Shown: piece after piece, positions 29,301 to 40,000 of the stretch
Position numbering within the stretch: the first letter of the stretch is position 1
Layout: each line of letters starts with the position of its first letter
Assembly: GCF_015207005.2 (NCBI RefSeq)
Contig: NZ_JADEXS020000001.1
Coordinates: forward strand, 6,347,001-6,411,000
Reading direction: 5' to 3'
Source: Desmonostoc muscorum LEGE 12446
GTDB taxonomy: Bacteria; Cyanobacteriota; Cyanobacteriia; Cyanobacteriales; Nostocaceae
Length of the DNA: 64,000 bases
Notes under the pieces: generated by a model
What the model saw: the letters and a program-made list of their open reading frames with translations, nothing else
What the model was told of the DNA's origin: nothing
Databases searched by the model: none
Position numbers and translations under genes: made by a program

Positions 29301-32291
29301 GGGAATTTTACCTAATACTTGTAATTGTGTTAGTAAAGTATCATAATCTTCTGGCTGCTGGGGATTAAGATTAAATTGGCGATCGCTAATTTGATGAAAC
29401 TGTTCTTTTGCCTCTACAGTAATAACATCATGACCGCTACTTTCCAGGCGTTGGGCGATTTGTCTGGCGAACTTATCTGTATCTCCAAAAATTAACCAAC
29501 ATAATTTTTTATCTACTCTTTCCCCTGATTTGACACTTGAAGATAAAATCGCTTGTTTCCACACAGGAGCATAAAACCAGTCTGAAATATTTGGCTTTTT
29601 GTGATTTCCTTCAACCAAATCATTGGAAGTTTTCTCACGTTCAATCCAATAACGTTGGCGCTCAAAAGGATAAGTTGGCAAGGGAATTCGGTAAGGAAAT
29701 TCATTAGCACAAAAACCAGACCAATTTATGTCAACTCCAGCTAACCAAAGACGGCCTAATGTGTTTAATAAAAAGGCAACATCTGACTTTTGTTCTTGCG
29801 GATGACGTAATGAAGTTAATACTATTTCCCCAGTAGCAGGAGCGCTTTTTTTAGCAAAGGTAGATAAAGTCCGCCCTGGCCCCACTTCTAACAAAATACG
29901 ATTTTTTTCTCGTAATAATTGGGAAACTCCACCACTAAAGTTAACTGTTTGCCGTAAATGCCCCGCCCAATAATTTGCATCTATAGCTTGTTCTGCTGTA
30001 ATCCAAGTTCCCGTAACATTTGATATAAAAGGAATTTGGGGAGAATTTAATTTAATTTTTTTAACTTCCTGAATGAATCGCTCCTTCACTGGTTCCATCA
30101 TGTGAGAATGGAAGGCATGGGAAGTATGTAGACGACGATATTCTATACCTTTAGCTGTCAGTTTTTCTTGGAGTGCATCTACAGCTGCATCAGTTCCCGA
30201 AACTACACAATAACCAGGAGCATTGATGGCAGCTAAAGATAAATTTGCATTTAGTAGACTAATAACTTCTGCCTCTGGTAATGAAACCGAAAGCATAGCT
30301 CCTGGTGACATTTCTTGCATTAATCGCCCACGCATGGCAACCAAAGCTAAAGCATCATCAAGAGACATCACATTTGCCAGAGATGCTGCTATATATTCCC
30401 CGACACTATGACCAATCATTGCACTAGGAGAAATACCCCAGGATATCCACAACTGAGCCAAAGCATATTCAATTACGAATAGTGCTGGCTGAGCGATATC
30501 AGTCTGTTTTAATTTCTCTGTCGTCGCTTCAACTTCACTTTCCTCAGGATAAAGTAATGAACGCAAATCTATTCCCAAGTGAGGTTTTAAAATTGAGCAA
30601 CAACGGTCTACTTCTTCGCGGAATATTGCCTCATTTTGGTAAAGTTCTTTACCCATATTCACGTACTGAGCGCCCTGCCCAGGAAACATAAAGGCAATAG
30701 TAGGATGGGTACTTTGTTGAAAGTCTGTAAAAACTCTTTGGGAAACTTGTTCTTGAAATGCGCTCAGTGCATCTTGACTATTTTCACACACTAATATCCG
30801 ACGATGATTGAACTGTCTGCGACCGACTTGCAGCGTATAAGCCAAATCTGCAAAGTTAATTTCTGGGTGCTGTTGCAGATGATTAACCAAATTTTTAGTC
30901 GCCGTCTCTAAAGCAGAGTTTGTTTTGGCAGAAAGTACCAACAATTGATGCTTTCTTCCCTGGTTTCTTATTTTAGAAACAGGCGCTTCTTCAAGAATTA
31001 CATGGGCATTAGTGCCACCCATACCCAAAGAACTTACACCAGCACGGCGAGGGGTTATTCCTTGTTTCCATTCAGTCAGTTTTGTATTGACGTAAAACGG
31101 ACTATTAGCAAAATCAATTTGTGGGTTGGGTTGCTGAAAATTTAAGCTAGGTGGTATTTGCTTGTGTTTGAGGGCGAGAACAGTTTTGATTAACCCTGCA
31201 ACTCCGGCGGTAGCATCGAGGTGACCGATATTGGTTTTCACAGAACCAATGGCACAGAAACCTTTCTTATCGGTACCGGCGCGAAAAACTTGGGTCAGTG
31301 CAGCTATCTCAATGGGGTCGCCTATAGGTGTGCCAGTACCGTGAGCCTCAATGTAGCTGATTGTATCAGGTTCAACTGAGGCAAGCATCATTGCTTCGGC
31401 GATCGCCTCTGCTTGACCATCTACACTAGGCGCTGTAAAGCCGACTTTCGCAGAACCATCATTATTAATAGCTGCACCTTTAATTACAGCATGGATGCAA
31501 TCACCATCTGCGATCGCTTCACTCAGTCGCTTGAGGACAACAACTCCTACACCATTACCAATAGTAATACCCTGCGCCTTGGCATCAAAAGCATAGCAGT
31601 GACCATCTGGGGATAAAGTTCCCCCTGGTTCATGTAAATAACCAGTTTTTTGTGGAACATTAATAGAGACTCCTCCCGCCAAAGCCATATCACATTGATA
31701 ATTCAACAAGCTTTGACAAGCAAGGGAAACCGCAACTAATGAAGTAGAACAAGCTGTTTGAACCGTTAAACTCGGCCCAGTAAGATTTAATTTGTAAGAT
31801 ACACGAGTAGTGAGAAAATCTTTTTCATTGCCAATAGAAGTTTGATAGCATTTTGCCGAACCAACACTATCAGTATATAAATTGAAGGATAAATAGTTAT
31901 TTTGGCTTGCCCCTGCATAAACCCCAATCCGACTTTCACATCTAGTGGAGTCATAACCAGCATTTTCTAGAGCCTCCCAAGCACATTCTAGAAACACACG
32001 GTGTTGTGGGTCAGTCGTTTCAGCTTCCTTAGGATTAAAATCAAAAAATGCCGCATCAAATAATTCAATATCTTCTAATATAGAGCCTGATTTTATATAA
32101 TTTTTATCATTGAGTAACGCTGAATTAATTCCAGCAGATACTAACTCCTCATCCGTAAAAATAGAGATAGATTCCACACCAAATTGTAAATTATGCCAAA
32201 ATTCTGCAATATTTTTCGCACCAGGGAAACGCCCCGCCATACCAATAATAGCTACCCCTTCTATTAATTCACTCGTTTCTACCCTACTCAT
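26325..32291 (-). CDS. Type I PKS KS-AT-KR-ACP with C-terminal epimerisation (E) domain
   Basis: 1988 residues, intact. KS: TACSTS, AHGTGT, NIGH. AT: GHSVGEY near 624 and HAFH, pointing to malonyl-CoA. KR: TGGLGGIG near 1150 and the SSLSS serine, but the catalytic YxxxN reads YPAAH, so Asn is His and activity is uncertain. The ACP has LGGDSL near 1462. The last ~455 residues form an E domain: LTPIQHWF, HHLAVDVGSW near 1647, EGNGRE, SRTVG, FLYLGN and TPSDF. The next NRPS protein starts with a DCL-type C domain, as expected after an E domain. A malonate extender gives no alpha stereocentre to epimerise, so the E substrate is not obvious (see findings). It follows the loading/first-residue protein. 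Confidence 0.96.
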   Translation of the reverse strand: MSRVETSELIEGVAIIGMAGRFPGAKNIAEFWHNLQFGVESISIFTDEELVSAGINSALLNDKNYIKSGSILEDIELFDAAFFDFNPKEAETTDPQHRVFLECAWEALENAGYDSTRCESRIGVYAGASQNNYLSFNLYTDSVGSAKCYQTSIGNEKDFLTTRVSYKLNLTGPSLTVQTACSTSLVAVSLACQSLLNYQCDMALAGGVSINVPQKTGYLHEPGGTLSPDGHCYAFDAKAQGITIGNGVGVVVLKRLSEAIADGDCIHAVIKGAAINNDGSAKVGFTAPSVDGQAEAIAEAMMLASVEPDTISYIEAHGTGTPIGDPIEIAALTQVFRAGTDKKGFCAIGSVKTNIGHLDATAGVAGLIKTVLALKHKQIPPSLNFQQPNPQIDFANSPFYVNTKLTEWKQGITPRRAGVSSLGMGGTNAHVILEEAPVSKIRNQGRKHQLLVLSAKTNSALETATKNLVNHLQQHPEINFADLAYTLQVGRRQFNHRRILVCENSQDALSAFQEQVSQRVFTDFQQSTHPTIAFMFPGQGAQYVNMGKELYQNEAIFREEVDRCCSILKPHLGIDLRSLLYPEESEVEATTEKLKQTDIAQPALFVIEYALAQLWISWGISPSAMIGHSVGEYIAASLANVMSLDDALALVAMRGRLMQEMSPGAMLSVSLPEAEVISLLNANLSLAAINAPGYCVVSGTDAAVDALQEKLTAKGIEYRRLHTSHAFHSHMMEPVKERFIQEVKKIKLNSPQIPFISNVTGTWITAEQAIDANYWAGHLRQTVNFSGGVSQLLREKNRILLEVGPGRTLSTFAKKSAPATGEIVLTSLRHPQEQKSDVAFLLNTLGRLWLAGVDINWSGFCANEFPYRIPLPTYPFERQRYWIEREKTSNDLVEGNHKKPNISDWFYAPVWKQAILSSSVKSGERVDKKLCWLIFGDTDKFARQIAQRLESSGHDVITVEAKEQFHQISDRQFNLNPQQPEDYDTLLTQLQVLGKIPDRIIHLWSITADEQTQPRIEYFENCQNLGFYSLLFLAQSLEKQDITQPIKIFVVTNNIHDVTGVESLNPEQATVLGMCKVIPQEYANISCRSIDVGRIEENIDQLMAEVCHESSDLVIAYRRHHRWIQTFEPIPGDDSTFNLDCTLKESGVYLITGGLGGIGLELAEYLAKTVKAKLILVGRSFLPQREEWQQWLKTHGETDEVSRKILKIEELEKLGAEVIAESADVANEAQMQAVIIQSGDRFGKINGVIHAAGIKLFGTIREINRSECEKQLQANGQGLFVLEKILQGIELDFCILISSLSSMLGALGMAAYPAAHLFTDAFVYKHNQTNSTPWISVNWDNWLTNQLAGELAGKQETANDVFMTASEGIEVFKGVLTLKNLTQVVVSTTNLPARIKRWVGHESLKNTKSLLPENSQSLHSRPKLHNIYVAPRNETEQIIANIWQEALGFEQVGIYDNFLELGGDSLLSIQVTARANKAGLRLNNQHLFEYPTIAELAEVATRTQSVLSEQGLIQGELPLTPIQHWFFEQNLVDKHHWNQAILLEVQQPIVPGLLAQAIQYLLGHHDALRLRYVENESGVQQINTLPDEFVPFVQIDLSAVPDLLQESAFESAANELQASLNLLSGPLLQVALFELGTQQPQRLLFVIHHLAVDVGSWRILLDDLQTAYQQLNEGKAIKLPAKTTSFKQWAERLIKYAKSTELQWEEVYWLSASRESVSPLPVDYPQGANTVASAETISITLSVAETQILLEEVTVAYRVQMEEILLFALRQVISKWTGTESLLVDLEGNGREVIFDDIDVSRTVGWFTNIAPVFLDLEETYQPGEALKLVKEQLRNFPNQGLGYGVLRYLSDDLIITEKIRLLQPAEIIFLYLGNLEETLPKSPLWKLSQKSFGHVVSLQGKRSHLLEINSLIADNKLKVDWTYSTNMHRAETVKQLIEDFVETLRSLINDCQPSSLENYTPSDFAEFKSSQWSQADIDNILAKIDNS

Positions 32292-32367
32292 TACTTTCTT
32301 TTCCCTTAATCAGCACTTCTAAAAATTATAAAATTACCTAGAGCTTAGACAAAAAACTCTTAAACTC

Positions 32368-33282
32368 TTATTCCTCCGTGTCCTCTGCGTTCTCTGCGGT
32401 TCGTTCCTCATAACTTCCTTTAATATCACTAAGTAAAGTCACAATTCTCCGACGCTTATCATTAAAAGATTTTCGCCCATGTAAAAATCTGGAATTATCA
32501 ATCATCACCAAATCTCCAGACATCCAGGGAATAAAACCAGTCAAATTATCCATGATTTTCTGGATTTCATTGATAACTTTTACAGGAATTGCAGAGCCAT
32601 CTGCAAAAGTTACGATTCCTCTAGGATTTCTGTATTCCGAAATTATGCTATTAGCAAATGCATCTTGATGACCATACTTTGTTTTGATGACACCAGAGCA
32701 AACGTATTCTAAAATAATTGAGTCATCTTGATTAATTTTGTAACTTAAACTTTCGATAGATTCTAATGTTTTTGTGACATCATCTATCGTAGCATTTGCC
32801 CCTAAAAATTGCTGCCAATGAGAAGCAAGAAATTTTTGGACATAGCGAATTTTTTGGGAAAGGAATAATTGTCTCAATTCTTCACTCATTGCTTTCCATA
32901 CTTCAACACCATCCCAAAATAAAGTTTCACCACCTTCTGCTGCTGGCACAGCACAACAAAACCAAACTACATCAGGCCTAAAAGGAGAATTAGCATTTTC
33001 ACAATGGGGAGCAATATAATGCATTCCTGAATCTACTAAGGTGATAAACTGATTGTTTAAATCAACAATCGGTCTACTGTATTGACCCATGAATGTAGAA
33101 CTAAATTGCTCCGCAAATGCTTTCATTTTTTCATAATTCACATGAAATCCTCGAAACATAAGCATACCAGATGATTTGAAATTTTCTAAAATTTTTGATA
33201 CTGGTAATTGCAGAATATCTTGCCCAGTGTCATTAAAGATAATATTTCCGCTACTATTTTTTAACAATTCTGCTGCGATCAT
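32368..33282 (-). CDS. TauD-family Fe(II)/2-oxoglutarate oxygenase
   Basis: 304 residues of the TauD/TfdA (clavaminate-synthase-like) fold. The metal triad is visible as HCE in PHCENA near residue 93 and His in FLHGRKSF near 267, with the 2OG-binding Arg probably in RRRIVTL. Related NRPS-associated enzymes hydroxylate Asp, His, Asn or Arg at the beta carbon, often on a carrier protein. It is the only TauD-type gene in the cluster and could partner with the interface-like domain of the Thr protein. The last 13 residues (EERTAENAEDTEE) come from a common dispersed repeat rather than family sequence, so the original stop was probably lost. Confidence 0.9.
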   Translation of the reverse strand: MIAAELLKNSSGNIIFNDTGQDILQLPVSKILENFKSSGMLMFRGFHVNYEKMKAFAEQFSSTFMGQYSRPIVDLNNQFITLVDSGMHYIAPHCENANSPFRPDVVWFCCAVPAAEGGETLFWDGVEVWKAMSEELRQLFLSQKIRYVQKFLASHWQQFLGANATIDDVTKTLESIESLSYKINQDDSIILEYVCSGVIKTKYGHQDAFANSIISEYRNPRGIVTFADGSAIPVKVINEIQKIMDNLTGFIPWMSGDLVMIDNSRFLHGRKSFNDKRRRIVTLLSDIKGSYEERTAENAEDTEE

Positions 33283-33314
33283 TTAAGTTACCTCCTAAAT
33301 TATGTAAATCAATA

Positions 33315-34022
33315 TTATTTAACAGCTAAAATAGGCTTCTCAATAAATCTAATTAGCCAAGGAAATTCCAAGAACAAGCCTAAAAGATTACCTATTATGA
33401 TATTTGCCTCACTTGCTGCATCTAAGACCATCTCTAAATTCCACTCATTAACTGTGTTGAAGCCCAAGGCAATGCTGTTTTCCAAGTTTTCAGCTTGATG
33501 CCACCACATAGAAGGAATATAGAGAATTTCTCCAGAATTTAAGAGAAATTCCACTGGTTTTGCATTAGCGTACAATGGGAATTTTTCTAAATCTGGCTTG
33601 AAAGCATCAACTTGCCCATCGTATACAAATTTTTGTTGATCGGGTGATAACAAAACAAATCGCTTACTTCCAGAAATTACTCCCAACCATCCTTGTGTAC
33701 AAAATGAATCAATATGGAGACCTAATGATGATTCTTTGCGACCGATAATCAGATAAATATATTGCTCGAAACCATATTTATTCAACAATTCTTCTGGCAA
33801 GTTTTGTAATAAATTATCGCAGTAAATTGGAACTTCATAATCTTCGTAAAGCTCAGGATGTTCAAACATTGTCCATATTAAATTACGTTTATTTCTGAAC
33901 CATATTCTTCTCAAAAAATATGTACTTATTAGTATGATTAAAATCAATGCTAATATCGCAAAAGCTGAATCAACGATCGTGAGTAATGAATGAGAAATTG
34001 TAGCTAACTTTGCTGTCTGCAT
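33315..34022 (-). CDS. Membrane-anchored cupin_8/JmjC-like protein
   Basis: 235 residues. A hydrophobic stretch near residues 18-42 (FAILALILIILIS) followed by RRIWFRNKR looks like a single membrane helix with a positive cytoplasmic border. The catalytic part has HxD in LHIDSF near 103 and the distal His in MWWHQAE near 171, so the iron triad is complete, but the usual N-terminal cupin_8 segment is missing and replaced by the helix. It lies 23 bases downstream of the FAAL megasynthase gene and 32 bases upstream of the TauD gene. A membrane location may suit hydroxylation of an acyl chain or a lipidated intermediate; this is inference. Confidence 0.82.
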   Translation of the reverse strand: MQTAKLATISHSLLTIVDSAFAILALILIILISTYFLRRIWFRNKRNLIWTMFEHPELYEDYEVPIYCDNLLQNLPEELLNKYGFEQYIYLIIGRKESSLGLHIDSFCTQGWLGVISGSKRFVLLSPDQQKFVYDGQVDAFKPDLEKFPLYANAKPVEFLLNSGEILYIPSMWWHQAENLENSIALGFNTVNEWNLEMVLDAASEANIIIGNLLGLFLEFPWLIRFIEKPILAVK

Positions 34023-34044
34023 ATTTCTGCTGAAAGTTCTGAAT

Positions 34045-37000
34045 TTATTTACGTGATTTATGAGCTTGTTTTTGTCGGTTTAAAGCCAATTTTTGTTTTT
34101 CAGAGCGATTACGAAGTTCTTTAAACGAAGGTTGCTCTTGTTGCTCTTTATTAAGATATTTTGCTAACAAACTGATGGTAGGATATTGAAACATTTCTAC
34201 CACTGAGATATCACGTTGCAGCTGTTCTCGTAGTTGTGTGTTTACCTGAGAGATCAGTAAAGAATGTCCGCCCAGATCGAAGAAATTATCGTTAATACTA
34301 ACTTTCTCGATACCAAGTACTGTTTGCCATGTACTAGCAATTGTCTCTTCTAACTCTGTTTCAGGAGCTACATAGAGGTTGTTTTGGGTAGAGTAACTCT
34401 CTGGTAACGGTAAGGCGCGACGATTGACTTTGCCATTGGGGGTTAAAGGAAGTGCGTCTAAGAAGATAAAAGCCTTTGGCACCATGTATTCAGGTAGTTT
34501 TTCTCTGAGAAAATCTCGGAGTTGAGGCACTCTTTCACGAGCTAAACTTCCTTGCCAGGGAGTATTAGCATAGTCGCGCCAAGGACGGGACAATGAAGGT
34601 AGAGCATTAGGTAAGGAAAAACACTGTGCAACATTAGGCGTAGAACGCTTGAAGATAACGTCATAGCTGCCTACACTATTCCAAGTAATATGAACTGAAT
34701 AAGGTAGGTCTTTTTCTAATGCCCAGAATGCTTCTGGCTCTACGCTCCGACCTTCAAAGGAGTTTAAGACCTGTTTCATCTCACCTACAGTTTCCGGTGG
34801 CTCATTATTTGTTAACCACTGCACAATCTGAATATCTGCAATGACGCGAGCATTCGGTACATGGGCAAGACTTAAAATTTGGGGTGCAGTTTCTTCGAGC
34901 ATTTGGCGGACATCAGAAACGGTTACCTCTTCCTTGTTCCAATCCAACGAAGGGATATCCGCCGTTGGAACTGGTTTATTGTCCACATGCAGAATCACGT
35001 CGTAACGGAATTTAGTTAGTTCATTCTGGGAGCAACCGCGCTCTAGTAAAATATCAACATGACTAATTTTAGGTAGATGCTGTTTGAGAGCAGTAAAGAA
35101 AGCGGGATCGATGACTAATTGTTTTTCCTCAAACAACTGTTTCTGCACACGTTGTTGCAAGGTTTCTCTAGAAAGAGTCTCTGGTGCCCGATAAAGTTGA
35201 ACTGAAGCGTGGAATGCTTCTAATAAGGGCAGACTGCGAACATCTCCCAGAAAAATGAAGCCGCCTGGTTCTACAGCTTTGACTGCTTTCTCCAAAACCT
35301 GGAGCAAATAATCAATGCTTGGGAAGTACTGAGCCACAGAGACAATTAACACGCTATCAAAGCTATTCTCTGCCAGATCATCAAAATCTATAGCACTTCT
35401 TTGGCTGAGTGTGACTCCTGTTAATGGCTGTTCTAAAGTATCTAACTGCTGTTGGAGGATTTGCAGGGCATTTTCTGAGGGGTCTGTTGCCCAGTACTGC
35501 TGGCAATGAGGGGCAATGTTGAAAAGCATCAGGCCGCTACCACCACAACCTATTTCTAAAACCCGCCTGGGCTGCAAACCTAAGATGCGCCCGGTGGTTT
35601 GCTCCATCCACTCGCGCACTTGTTCGTCTGGAATCGATGCTCCTGTGTAGCTACTTTCCCAACCTTTAATATAGAAGCCGGAATTTTGAGTACTATCAAA
35701 CTTTTTATAGAGGCTATCAAAGACAGTTTGCCACTCTAAGGTTTGTTGAGTGTCTAAGGCTTCTAGTGTTTCTAGCTGATACTGCCCGACCACATAAGCA
35801 ATCAAGCGCTGGTGGTCTGAATCATCGTTATGAGCAACAACCACAGCTTCTCGAACAGCCGGGTGTTGATTCAGTAAGGCTTCTATTTCTCCTAATTCAA
35901 TGCGAAAACCCCGAATTTTGATTTGGCGATCGCTACGTCCAACAAATTCCAGGTTACCATCCCTGAGGTAGCGAACTAAATCGCCTGTTTTGTAAAGACG
36001 CTCCCCAGGTTTTGAACTGTAGGGATTAGGAATAAACTTTGCTGCTGTTAAGTCCGATCGCTCCAAATAACCCCTAGCAACACCAACACCCCCAATATAC
36101 AATTCGCCAGGAGTTCCTACAGGCACGAGTTGCAGTCCGGGATCGAGGACGTAGGTTTCAACTTGGGGAATGGCTTTACCAATGGGCACTTCATCAGCCG
36201 GCGATACTGATATGTCACAGACTGTGGCCACAATTGTTGTTTCTGTAGGACCATAAGTGTTGACAAGGCGTACCCGTTGACCTACTTGCTCCTGCCATGT
36301 TGTCAGGTGTTTTCTATCGGCTCTTTCACCCCCAATAATTACTAATCGCAGAGTATCAGGAAGCACCAAATTTATTGTTGCTAATTCAGCAGTTAGTTGA
36401 TGCCAAAAGGCCGTAGGCAAATCTAAGACTGTTATCTCCCAATCACCACAATGCTGTAAAAATTGAGGCATCGAACTGATTGTCTCATCTGTACGCAGTA
36501 TGAGAGTAGCACCGCAGATCAGACAGGGAAAGATTTCTTCGGCAGCGGCATCAAAGCTGATGGAAGCAAATTGCAGCACCCTATCGCTTGCTTGTAGTCC
36601 GTACTCTAAACAAGCAATCTTGGCATAACTGGCTAAAGACTGATGCTGAATCGTTACACCCTTGGGAGTTCCCGTGGAACCAGAGGTGTAAATAATATAG
36701 ACAAGATTTTCTGGTTGGGTGTGATTGACAAGATTTTCCTGACTTTGTTGGGCGATCGCGTTGTCTGTATCCACGCAGACGATTTGCGACTCCAGCGGAG
36801 GCAGAACAGCTAGCAGTGATTTTTGGGTGAGAAGCACTGGCACTTGAGCATCTTTCAAAATTAGAGCGAGGCGTTCTTTTGGATAAGCCGGATCTAAAGG
36901 TACATAAACTCCTCCGGCTTTGAGGATTCCTAAAAGTGCGATCGCCATTTCTAAGGAGCGCTGTATGCAAATACCAACTCGCACTTCTGCACCAACTCCC

Positions 37001-40000
37001 AAGGAACGCAGATAATGTGCTACTTGATTCGCACGCTGATTCAATTCTCTGTAGGTTAAATGCTGGTTTTGAAAGACTACTGCAACTGCATTTGGTGTCC
37101 GCTCTACTTGTGCTTCAAATAGTTGATGAATGCATTGTTCGGAGAAATTGGGAATTGGAGATTGATTTCTACTCAGTTGTAGTAAATCCTGACAATCTGC
37201 CGCGTTCAATAGTGGTAAGTTGGATAGCCGAGCTTGAGGATTAGCAGCAATGCCTGAGAGTAAATTCTGAAAATGCCTCAGCATCCGGCTAATGGTAGCA
37301 GCATCAAATAAATCAGTATTGTAATAGAAGGATGCTGCCACTTCTTGCTTTGTAATCTCAATGGACAAGCTCAAATCAAACTGCGCTGTTTCGGTTTCTA
37401 TTTTTACCAAGCTCAATGCCAAACCAGGTATTTCTGGTAACTGTGAGTAATCTTGAACATTGAACATGACTTGAAACAGCGGTGTCCGACTTGTATCCCG
37501 CTCTGGTTGCACTGCTTCTACCAGTTGATCGAAGGGCAAATCCTGATGTGTGTAAGCTCCTAAAGCTACCTTTTTCACCCGCGTCAGCAACTCATCAAAA
37601 GTTGGGTTACTGCTGATATCTGTACGCAGTACTAAGGTATTGACAAAAAAGCCAATTAACCCTTTGATTTCATCACGATTGCGATTAGCGATGGGTGAAC
37701 CGACGGCAATATCATCTTGTCCTGTGTAACGGTAGAGGAAAGTCTGAAAGGCTGCCAATAGCAACATAAATAAGGTTACACCCTCTTGACGAGCGATCGC
37801 CTTGAGTTCTTTAATTACTTCTTCAGATAACTCAATAGATTGTTGAGCGCCGTGTGAGGTTTGCACCACCGGTCTTGGTCGGTCAGTAGGTAATTTTAAT
37901 GCTGCTGGTATACCCTCAAGTTGTTGCTTCCAATAAGAGAGTTGACTTTGGAGAATTTCCCCTTGTAACCATTGTCGCTGCCAGTGTGCAAAGTCTTTGT
38001 ATTGGATAGAGATTTCTGGTAATGGTGAAGCAGTTCTAGTTAAGAATGCTTTGTAAAATAATGCAATCTCTTGTAAAAATACTTCAGTAGACCAGCCATC
38101 AGAGATGATGTGGTGCATCTCTAGCAAAAGAATATGCTCTTGCTGTGCTAGGCGCAAAAGTTTAGCACGGAACAATGACCCTTGGGTTAAGTCAAAAGGT
38201 CGTTGACTTTCTTGAGTCAAAAATTCTTGAACTACAATATCGTCGTGTGGTTCTATATTTATTACTGATAAAGATAATTTTAGGGAAGAGGCAATAATTT
38301 GTCCTGGCTGTCCATCGATTTTTGTAAATGTAGTTCTTAAAGTTTCATGTCGCCGGATAATTTCATTCAGACTTTCTTCTAGTAAAGTAATTTCAAGTTG
38401 ACCTTTGAGATTGACAGCTAAAGAAATATTATAAGCTGGATTACCTGGTTCTAATTGGTCAAGGAACCATAGTCGCTGCTGGGCAAAAGATAGGGGATAA
38501 ACTTCTGCTGGCTGGATTTGGATCAGAGACTTTGAAGGGATGAAAGCTTCTGTGGTCAGTTGAGCGAGTATTTTTGTTGCGAGCGATCGCAAACTCATTC
38601 CTTCAAATAAATCTGCTATAAAAACTTCTATTTCTAAGTCAATTTCAATCCGATTTTTTAATTCAAATACTTTTAAAGAATCCAGTCCCAGGGTGCTTAA
38701 TGGTTCTTGTACATTAATATCATCTGCTGTAATTGAAAGTAGTACCGCAAATAATTCAATTAAATAACCTTCTAAAACAGGTTGACATTCTCTTGGAGAA
38801 AGTGCCAACAATTCAGAACGCTGTAATCGAGTTTCTTTTCTGGCAATATCACTAATTTTCAGAATATTACTTGCAACTATATTCAGTTCACCATTTTCAA
38901 ATTGAACGCGAGTTGCACGACGTTGAATCTTTCCGCTAGAAGTTTTAGGAATACTACCTGGTTTAATTAAAACTACGCCATAAACTTGTACTTCATGTTC
39001 TTCAGTAATTGCTTGGCGAATTGCACTAGTTACTTCTGGTAAATTTGGCTTGGCGCGAAACTCTAATTCTTGTACAACTACTAATCTTTCTTCGTTATTA
39101 ACTTCTACTGTAAATGCTGCATTAGCACCGGAACGCAATGATGGATGACTGCGTTCTGCGGTTAATTCTATATCTTGCGGGTAAAGATTGCGACCACGAA
39201 TAATAATTAAATCTTTGGCTCTACCTGTAATGAAAAGTTCGCCATTGTCCAAAAAACCTAAATCTCCCGTCCGGAGAAAAGCACCTTTACCTGTGTCTGA
39301 TAAATAAGCGCCGAAGGTTTCTTCTGTCTCTTGCAAACGATTCCAATAACCTTGACCAACACTCGGTCCAGATACCCAAATTTCCCCGATTTCATCCAGT
39401 TGACAAGTATTGAGTGTTTCCGGATTGGCAATTACAATCTCTTGTTTTGGTATGACTCGACCACAACTGACAAAATGACAAATATTCTCATCTTCAGGAG
39501 ATGATTGAACTACGCGATCGCATTCTAATGCAGACTTCTGGACTGTTTTGATTGTCGGTGCTGTTGCCTTCTCTACGCCAGAAACCATGAGAGTTGTTTC
39601 AGCCATTCCATAACAAGGATAGAATGCCTCTTTGCGGAAGCCACACTCGGCAAAAGCTGCGGCAAACCGTTCTAAAGTATCATGGCGAATCGGTTCAGCG
39701 CCGTTAAACGCCACACTCCAACTACTCAAGTCAAGAGTTTGTTTTTGTTCAGGGGTAATTTTTTGAGTACATAATTCATAGGCAAAGTTAGGCCCGCCAC
39801 TGGTTGTCCCTTTGTACTCAGAGATAGCCTGCAACCAACGATATGGACGTTGGAGAAAGGAGGCTGGAGGCATGATGATGCAAGGAAAACCTCCATACAA
39901 AGGTTGCAATATTCCACCAATCAGACCCATATCGTGGTACATCGGTAACCACGTCACGAACTTACTTTCTGGGGAATGCTCCATGAATTGGTAAGTCGTA

